24,349 bases of DNA from Clostridia bacterium (GTDB lineage Bacteria > Bacillota > Clostridia > Christensenellales > Borkfalkiaceae). Position 1 is the stretch's first letter; the number at the start of each line of letters is the position of its first letter. The position numbers were made by a program, and so were the translations under genes. Under the pieces are notes generated by a model. That model ran no database searches. It had not been told where the DNA came from and saw only the letters and a program-made list of their open reading frames with translations. Shown piece after piece: positions 19,658 through 24,349 of this stretch. Where the stretch lies: the NCBI GenBank assembly GCA_900768525.1, contig CAAGDF010000072.1:1-24349 (forward strand), given 5' to 3'.

Positions 19658-21220
19658 ATGAAAAAGAAAATAAGAAAAAATAAAGCGCTTGGCAGGCGAC
19701 GCGCCGCGTTCCCGACAAGGTTTATAGTTTGCGGTATACTTATTTTATTGCAGATACTTCTTACTTTTTCGCTGGCGAGCGCGCTGGGCGAAACGTTCAT
19801 TTATTCGCAGGTTTTATCCACAATCTTTTCGGTTGCGGTGTTGCTTTATATGCTGAATAAGGACGAGCCTGCGGCACACAAACTGGTCTGGGCGGTAGTG
19901 CTTACGGTACTGCCCGTTTTCGGCGCGATTATTTATTGCATGTTCGGCAATCCTCAGCAAACGCGTAAGGCAAAAAAGCGTTTTTCGGCGGTAAACAAAG
20001 AAGCGGCGTTGTACTTAAAATCCGACGAATTAACGATGAAAAAACTCGAAGAAACATCCGAAGAAGGCGCGTCGCTTGCAAAATATCTGGATAAGGTTTG
20101 CAATATCCCGCCGTATAAAAACACCGACAGCAAATATTACCCGAGCGGCGAGGCGTTTTTTGCCGACCTGCTTTCCGATATAGAAAAGGCAAAGCGATAC
20201 ATTTTTCTTGAATATTTTATAATCACTCCGGGCGAAATATGGAACAAAATTCACAACGCTCTCGTGAATAGAGCAATGGCGGGCGTTGACGTATATATAA
20301 TGTACGACGACATAGGAAGCATGAAAAAAACGCCCGCTAAATTCGACGCAGAAATACGAAAGGAGAGCATAAACTGTTTTAAATTCAACAAGATATCTCC
20401 CATTCCCACAACCCTGCACAACAACCGCGACCACCGCAAAATTGCGGTTATCGACGGAAAAATCGCATATACCGGCGGCGTGAATATAGCCGACGAGTAC
20501 GCAAACATAGAAAAACCGTTCGGACACTGGAAAGACAGCGCGATAAGAATAAGCGGCGAAGCCGTAGACGGGTTCGTGTTTATGTTCACACAGCTGTACA
20601 ACATTTTCGCAACCGAACCGCTCGATCCGGCAGAATTTCTCGCCACACACGAGCACATTGCGGACAACGGATTCATTCAGCCCTACGGCGACGGACCGAA
20701 ACCCATGTATAACGACTATATAGGCAAAAATCTCTATCTCGGCATAATCAACTCGGCTAAAAAATATCTATATATCGCAACGCCCTATCTTATTTGCGGG
20801 TACGAGGTGGAAGAAGCTATGATTTTTGCGGCGAAACGCGGCGTTGACGTGCGGATCATTACCCCGCATATACCCGACAAGAAAACTGTTTTTATAATGA
20901 CGCGCTCGTCTTACGCCAAACTGATTGACGGCGGAGTGAAAATTTATGAGTACGCACCGGGGTTCATCCATTCTAAAATAGTAGTCGCGGACGACGAACT
21001 TGCCGTTATAGGCACGGTCAATTTCGATTACCGCAGTTTTGTGCACCATTACGAGTGCGGTACGCTGATCTGCAAAGCCGCCTGCATCAAAGATATCAAA
21101 GAGGATGTATTGAGCACTTGCTTAAAAGAAGGCATTATGCAGACCAAAGAGAGCGCGAAACTCAATTTCCGCGAGAAAATCGTCAAGACCGTATGCGGTT
21201 TGTTTACACCCATGCTGTAA
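19658..21220 (+). CDS. cls: Cardiolipin synthase (phospholipase D family)
   Basis: 520 residues. A basic N-terminus is followed by two or three membrane segments (about 22-45, 52-66, 76-96) and a PLDNF-like segment. Then come two phospholipase D domains. The catalytic motifs are complete: H259-x-K261-x4-D266 (HRKIAVID) and H438-x-K440-x4-D445 (HSKIVVAD), each followed by the usual GGxN/GTxN residues. It joins two phosphatidylglycerols into cardiolipin plus glycerol. It is the second gene of an operon with DUF2726. A perfect palindrome ACTTTTTT-GC-AAAAAAGT at 21238-21255 follows the stop. Confidence 0.96.
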   Translation: MKKKIRKNKALGRRRAAFPTRFIVCGILILLQILLTFSLASALGETFIYSQVLSTIFSVAVLLYMLNKDEPAAHKLVWAVVLTVLPVFGAIIYCMFGNPQQTRKAKKRFSAVNKEAALYLKSDELTMKKLEETSEEGASLAKYLDKVCNIPPYKNTDSKYYPSGEAFFADLLSDIEKAKRYIFLEYFIITPGEIWNKIHNALVNRAMAGVDVYIMYDDIGSMKKTPAKFDAEIRKESINCFKFNKISPIPTTLHNNRDHRKIAVIDGKIAYTGGVNIADEYANIEKPFGHWKDSAIRISGEAVDGFVFMFTQLYNIFATEPLDPAEFLATHEHIADNGFIQPYGDGPKPMYNDYIGKNLYLGIINSAKKYLYIATPYLICGYEVEEAMIFAAKRGVDVRIITPHIPDKKTVFIMTRSSYAKLIDGGVKIYEYAPGFIHSKIVVADDELAVIGTVNFDYRSFVHHYECGTLICKAACIKDIKEDVLSTCLKEGIMQTKESAKLNFREKIVKTVCGLFTPML

Positions 21221-21256
21221 AAAACAAAAAAATAAAAACTTTTTTGCAAAAAAGTA

Positions 21257-21285
21257 TATACAAACCGAAAAAAATATGTTACAAT
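21257..21285 (+). promoter_or_regulatory. Possible promoter of the ferredoxin gene
   Basis: TATACA (21257-21262), 17-bp spacer, TACAAT (21280-21285). The -35 match is weak. The leader of about 100 nt contains a small hairpin GCGAG...CTCGC near 21301-21320. Confidence 0.45.
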
Positions 21286-21390
21286 GTAATTATAGAAAAA
21301 GCGAGGGCACAAGCTCGCCGCCTTTTCTAAACAAAAATCGCGACGGATATACCGTTGACGCGGTAAATTTTAAAACGGAGGTAAAAACTG

Positions 21391-21561
21391 ATGGCATTCA
21401 AAATTAACGATACATGCTTGTCTTGCGGAAGCTGCGCGGCTAACTGCCCCGTAAACGCTATCTCTGAGGGAGACACTCAGTACAACATTGACGCCGACGT
21501 CTGCATTTCTTGCGGAAGTTGTGCGGCTAACTGCCCTGTTGGCGCGATTAGTGAAGAATAA
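21391..21561 (+). CDS. 2[4Fe-4S] ferredoxin
   Basis: 56 residues. It is a small soluble electron carrier of clostridial type. Two C-x2-C-x2-C-x3-C-P motifs bind the clusters: Cys9, 12, 15, 19 and Cys38, 41, 44, 48. The two halves are near repeats (CLSCGSCAANCPVNAIS and CISCGSCAANCPVGAIS), showing the ancestral duplication. GGAGG lies 10 nt before the ATG. It is monocistronic, with its own terminators downstream. Confidence 0.96.
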   Translation: MAFKINDTCLSCGSCAANCPVNAISEGDTQYNIDADVCISCGSCAANCPVGAISEE

Positions 21562-21567
21562 TCTATA

Positions 21568-21594
21568 AAAAGCATTGAACGCTTTTGTTTTTTT
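21568..21594 (+). terminator. Intrinsic terminator after the ferredoxin gene
   Basis: AAAAGC (21568-21573) pairs with GCTTTT (21581-21586) over a 7-nt loop and is followed by GTTTTTTT. It begins 7 nt after the stop. Confidence 0.8.
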
Positions 21595-21603
21595 CATGGG
21601 GTG

Positions 21604-21640
21604 AGGGCCGCAGGTAACACTGCGGTCCTTATTCTTTATT
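21604..21640 (+). terminator. Second hairpin, probable back-up terminator
   Basis: 10-bp stem AGGGCCGCAG (21604-21613) with CTGCGGTCCT (21620-21629), 6-nt loop, followed by TATTCTTTATTTTT. Confidence 0.6.
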
Positions 21641-21710
21641 TTTAGCCACAGGTGACCGAGTTAGAACTAAGCGTAAATAATTATTTGCGGTATTTACCGA
21701 CACGCGTTTT

Positions 21711-21750
21711 TTTTGCGGGCGCAGATAATTTTTTGCGGGCGCGAATAATT
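21711..21750 (+). repeat. 20-bp tandem duplication upstream of sipL
   Basis: Two adjacent 20-nt units, 21711-21730 and 21731-21750, both TTTTGCGGGCGC followed by AGATAATT or GAATAATT (two mismatches). The second unit also supplies the possible -35 of the sipL promoter. Confidence 0.75.
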
Positions 21751-21773
21751 AACCCGCCCTTTCGCATATACAT
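21743..21773 (+). promoter_or_regulatory. Possible sporulation (sigma-E-like) promoter of sipL
   Basis: GAATAAT (21743-21749), 15-bp spacer, CATATACAT (21765-21773). This approximates the sigma-E pattern of an ATA-containing -35 and CATACA-type -10. No good sigma-A promoter is seen here. sipL is sigma-E dependent in C. difficile, so the reading is reasonable but weak. Confidence 0.35.
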
Positions 21774-21802
21774 TATCATAGCAATATGCGGGAGGAATAT
21801 CA

Positions 21803-23260
21803 GTGATAAATAATACCTCGGATAGAACCGATTGTTTTAAAGTTTTTACGTCAAGCCCGATCTCTTATACTTTTACCACAAGCGGCGACGGAACGATCAA
21901 AGACGTGCGCGCTTCGGTTAAAACTCAAAGCGTAAAGACCGCGCCCGGCGAATGTAAAGTTACCGCCCACGCCCTGTTTACCGTTATTTCCGAAAACGAC
22001 GACGGATTGTATCAGGAAGAAAACCTCGTTACTTTCGACGTTGGATTCAAGGACGAAAGAATTTCGGATAATTCGCCCGTCCGCGTGCTTCATACTATAA
22101 CCGACGTTAAGTTCGCGGCGAACGGCGACGACTACCTTATCAGCGCGATAATCGACTCCGAGGCGGACTTTTTCAGTTTTGAACCTGTAAGTTTCCGCGG
22201 CGAAATAGAGGACGCTATCGTTAAAACTCAGCAGATAGACGGACTTGTAAAACTTTCGACTTTCAGCGAAGTAAGCGATTTCGACGGCGAAAAAGAATGT
22301 TCGTTCGAAATTAAAACCATGCTTTGTCACGACGAATGCGTAAGAATAACGTCTTGCGGAGCGAGCGTAAACCAAGTTTACGCCGCGGGTGAAATTATTT
22401 CCGAATTTCTTGTAACCTCGCGCAGGGGTGAATTTATAAGGGAAACTCTCGTCGTGCCGTTCAGATTCGAGAGCGATTGCGAGGACTGCCTGCCCGAAAA
22501 CAAAGTAACCGTCAGTGCGGATATGGTAAACTCCGCCTACACCGTGGAAAATGACGAACGCCGCGCGGTAGTTTCAGGCGTTTTCACCGTCAATTTTACA
22601 TTCAATGTGTTTAAAAATTGCAGCTTTACCGTTGTTGACGACGCTTTTTCGCAAAAATGCGAGCTTTCGCTTGTGCGCGACGATATACTGCTTACAGCCG
22701 ACGTCGGCACGCGCGAACTTAAATATAAATGTTTCGGCGAGGCAAGTTCGGATAAGGGCGACGATTACGTTGCAGGCGTTACCGCTTTTGCCGTTTATGC
22801 GTTCGATTATAACAAAGACGGTGACGCGTTAAACCTTAGCGGCGTAATAAAAGCCGATTTGCTTGTAAGAAATAAAGAAGGCACGCTGCGCAAGGCGCAA
22901 GCCGAACTGCCTTTTAGCTGCGCTTTCGATTACGACGGAGCACCCGTAAGCGTGGCGGTTGCGATTACGCATTTTACCGCGAAAGACCTTGACGGCAAAT
23001 GCGTTGTCGAATGTGAATTGCTTTTCGATACGCAATATTATATAAACAAAAAATATACGGTCGTTGTGGATGCCACAGCGGGCGAACCGAGAAAACAGGA
23101 CGATTCGGCTGTAAGAATCATCTTCGTTAAAAAGGGCGACGACTGCTGGTCGGTTTGCAAAAAAGCCTGCGTTTCGGAAAACGATTTGTTAAAGCAAAAC
23201 CCCGACCTTACGTTCCCCGCGGAGAAAGATTCGGGCATCGTAATCTACAATAAAATGTAA
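21803..23260 (+). CDS. sipL: SipL-like spore coat morphogenetic protein (DUF3794 repeats plus LysM)
   Basis: 485 residues, GTG start with GGAGG 7 nt upstream. It is all-beta and acidic with no membrane helices. It contains repeated DUF3794-type modules at about residues 40-110, 190-260 and 325-400 (pattern xCKVTAHALFTVIS, RAVVSGVFTVNFTFNV, DDYVAGVTAFAVYAF). The C-terminal LysM-like domain (about 438-485) reads IIFVKKGDDCWSVCKKACVS then ENDLLKQNP. This layout matches SipL of clostridia, which binds the ATPase SpoIVA and tethers the coat to the forespore (family knowledge). The length is close to the ~520 of C. difficile SipL. ispE follows immediately. Confidence 0.85.
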   Translation: MINNTSDRTDCFKVFTSSPISYTFTTSGDGTIKDVRASVKTQSVKTAPGECKVTAHALFTVISENDDGLYQEENLVTFDVGFKDERISDNSPVRVLHTITDVKFAANGDDYLISAIIDSEADFFSFEPVSFRGEIEDAIVKTQQIDGLVKLSTFSEVSDFDGEKECSFEIKTMLCHDECVRITSCGASVNQVYAAGEIISEFLVTSRRGEFIRETLVVPFRFESDCEDCLPENKVTVSADMVNSAYTVENDERRAVVSGVFTVNFTFNVFKNCSFTVVDDAFSQKCELSLVRDDILLTADVGTRELKYKCFGEASSDKGDDYVAGVTAFAVYAFDYNKDGDALNLSGVIKADLLVRNKEGTLRKAQAELPFSCAFDYDGAPVSVAVAITHFTAKDLDGKCVVECELLFDTQYYINKKYTVVVDATAGEPRKQDDSAVRIIFVKKGDDCWSVCKKACVSENDLLKQNPDLTFPAEKDSGIVIYNKM

Positions 23261-23285
23261 TTTTTCACGTGAAAAAAATGAAATA

Positions 23286-23318
23286 AACCGGCGATAACCG
23301 ACCTATAGAGGACTTTTT
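23286..23318 (-). repeat. Interspersed palindromic repeat, copy 9, overlapping the ispE ribosome binding site
   Basis: CCGGCGATAACCGACCTATA followed by GAGGACTTTTTT, a reverse-orientation family copy. The inner CCT-ATAG-AGG can pair. The GAGG of this hairpin (23308-23311) is the only Shine-Dalgarno for ispE. Confidence 0.75.
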
Positions 23319-23323
23319 TGATT

Positions 23324-24220
23324 ATGAGAACCAAAGAAAAAGCATACGCCAAACTTAACCTTGCGCTGAAAGTGGGCGACAAAAAAGACGGGTTTCACGA
23401 ACTTGACGGCATTGCCGTTACCGTGAATTTATACGACACCGTAATAGTCGAAACCCGCCGCGACGACAAGATTGTTTTAAAGCCCGAGGGGTTACGGGAG
23501 TATGTTTATAACTGTACCCCGACGCTTGACAACGCATACAAAACGGCGCAGGCGTTTTGCGAAAAATACTCCGTGGGTGGCGTAAACATAACGGTTAAAA
23601 AAAATATTCCGTTAAGCGGCGGAATGGGCGGTTCGTCCACCGACGCGGCGGCGGTGCTGCGCGCAATGGCAAGACTTTATAAAATCGACGACGATCTTAC
23701 TCCGCTTGCCAACGAATCCGGCAGCGATACCGCATATCTGCTCAGCGGCGGGTTCGCTCGTCTTAAAGGGCGCGGCGAAATAATTACGCCGCTTGCCGTT
23801 AAACCGATTCTGCACTTTGCCGCCCTCTACCAGGATTGCGGAGTAAACACCGCCGATTGTTTTAAAGAGTTCGACAATTCAAGCAAAAGCGTGCTTGAAA
23901 CAGAAGATATAGACAAATTGCAAAACTATTTATGCTCGCTTGAAAACTATTACGATTTCGACGAATTTGCCAAAAATCTTTGTTTCTGCAAAAACGATTT
24001 GTTTAAGACGGCTAAAACTATCGAGCCGTCCGTAGAAAAAGCGTTCGATGCGGTAAACGGTCTCGCCCCGTCGGTTACGTTTATGACGGGCAGCGGCAGT
24101 ACCGTTTGCGGCATCTTCCCCACCGAAGAATTAGCGCGTTGGGCGACCGACAAACTAAAACGCGCGGGGTTCAACGCCGAATATCTCTATTCGATCAATA
24201 ACTGCAAGTTCAAAAAATAG
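23324..24220 (+). CDS. ispE: 4-(cytidine 5'-diphospho)-2-C-methyl-D-erythritol kinase
   Basis: 298 residues. It is the fourth step-type GHMP kinase of the MEP isoprenoid pathway, phosphorylating CDP-methylerythritol with ATP. It has AKLNLAL with Lys10, the glycine-rich ATP loop PLSGGMGGSSTDAAA (97-110), SGSDTAYLLSGG with the catalytic Asp135, and the C-terminal GSGSTVCGIF motif. Start choice: the ATG at 23324 is 12 nt from GAGG, while a TTG two codons upstream (23318) is 6 nt from it, so either may be used. The product differs by two residues only. It follows sipL by about 60 nt. Confidence 0.95.
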   Translation: MRTKEKAYAKLNLALKVGDKKDGFHELDGIAVTVNLYDTVIVETRRDDKIVLKPEGLREYVYNCTPTLDNAYKTAQAFCEKYSVGGVNITVKKNIPLSGGMGGSSTDAAAVLRAMARLYKIDDDLTPLANESGSDTAYLLSGGFARLKGRGEIITPLAVKPILHFAALYQDCGVNTADCFKEFDNSSKSVLETEDIDKLQNYLCSLENYYDFDEFAKNLCFCKNDLFKTAKTIEPSVEKAFDAVNGLAPSVTFMTGSGSTVCGIFPTEELARWATDKLKRAGFNAEYLYSINNCKFKK

Positions 24221-24242
24221 TTTTCTTCAATACTTAAAAACA

Positions 24243-24273
24243 CCGATAAGTCGACCTATAGGTCGATTATCGG
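24243..24273. repeat. Interspersed palindromic repeat, copy 10 (most perfect copy)
   Basis: Outer arms CCGATAA (24243-24249) and TTATCGG (24267-24273) enclose the perfect 16-nt palindrome TCGACCTATAGGTCGA (24251-24266), with one unpaired G. It lies 22 nt after the ispE stop. Confidence 0.9.
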
Positions 24274-24285
24274 CATATAATATAC

Positions 24286-24316
24286 AAAAAGACTTTCCCG
24301 AAAGGAAAGCCTTTTT
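24286..24316. terminator. Intrinsic terminator downstream of ispE
   Basis: AAAGACTTTCC pairs with GGAAAGCCTTT (one mismatch) over a CGAAA loop and is flanked by A and T runs, so it could work in both directions. Confidence 0.8.
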
Positions 24317-24349
24317 GTTTTTTATGAAATACATACAAACAGTAACGCA

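Overview
The window reads as chromosome of an endospore-forming anaerobic Firmicute of the class Clostridia. The signs are an S10 ribosomal operon of Gram-positive type, AGGAGG ribosome binding sites before most genes, sigma-A promoters, a SipL-like spore-coat morphogenesis gene, a SpoIVFA/SpoIVFB-like pair, a clostridial 2[4Fe-4S] ferredoxin and an oxygen-labile Fe-S L-serine dehydratase. The species cannot be named from the sequence. An uncultured gut lineage is a guess.

Layout. 1-3519 (minus strand) holds the promoter-proximal S10 operon: rpsJ, rplC, rplD, rplW, rplB, rpsS, rplV and the first codons of rpsC. It is read from a strong promoter at 3819-3847 through a leader of about 290 nt that contains an intrinsic terminator, so attenuation is likely. 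A divergent promoter drives an XRE regulator with a C-terminal HEPN-like RNase motif (4207-6099). 6100-8337 is an eroded area: a DUF1003 membrane protein, a small lipoprotein, remnants of an AraC regulator and possibly of a CDF transporter, and several palindromic repeats. 8338-12285 (minus) holds a Mn-type CDF exporter, an L-serine dehydratase and an M18 aminopeptidase. A repeat-rich gap follows. Next comes a manganese (yybP-ykoY) riboswitch with its own terminator, controlling a P2A-type ATPase (13352-16021).

After the ATPase lies a compact cassette (16190-17187): a Cro-like repressor and a divergent two-helix membrane protein, separated by two matching operators. It is bracketed by two 78-bp direct repeats that differ at two positions. 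17301-18976 (minus) is the SpoIVFA/SpoIVFB-like pair. It shares an overlapping divergent promoter region with a DUF2726 protein and a cardiolipin synthase (19156-21220). The window ends with a 56-residue ferredoxin, sipL and ispE.

The main pattern not explained by the genes is a family of about ten interspersed nested-palindrome repeats (core CTATA-R-GTC-SR-TTATC) near gene 3' ends. Most point the same way relative to the gene they follow. They look like a lineage-specific mobile or terminator-like element. Manganese is a possible shared theme: the riboswitch-controlled pump and the CDF exporter both fit Mn(II) export.
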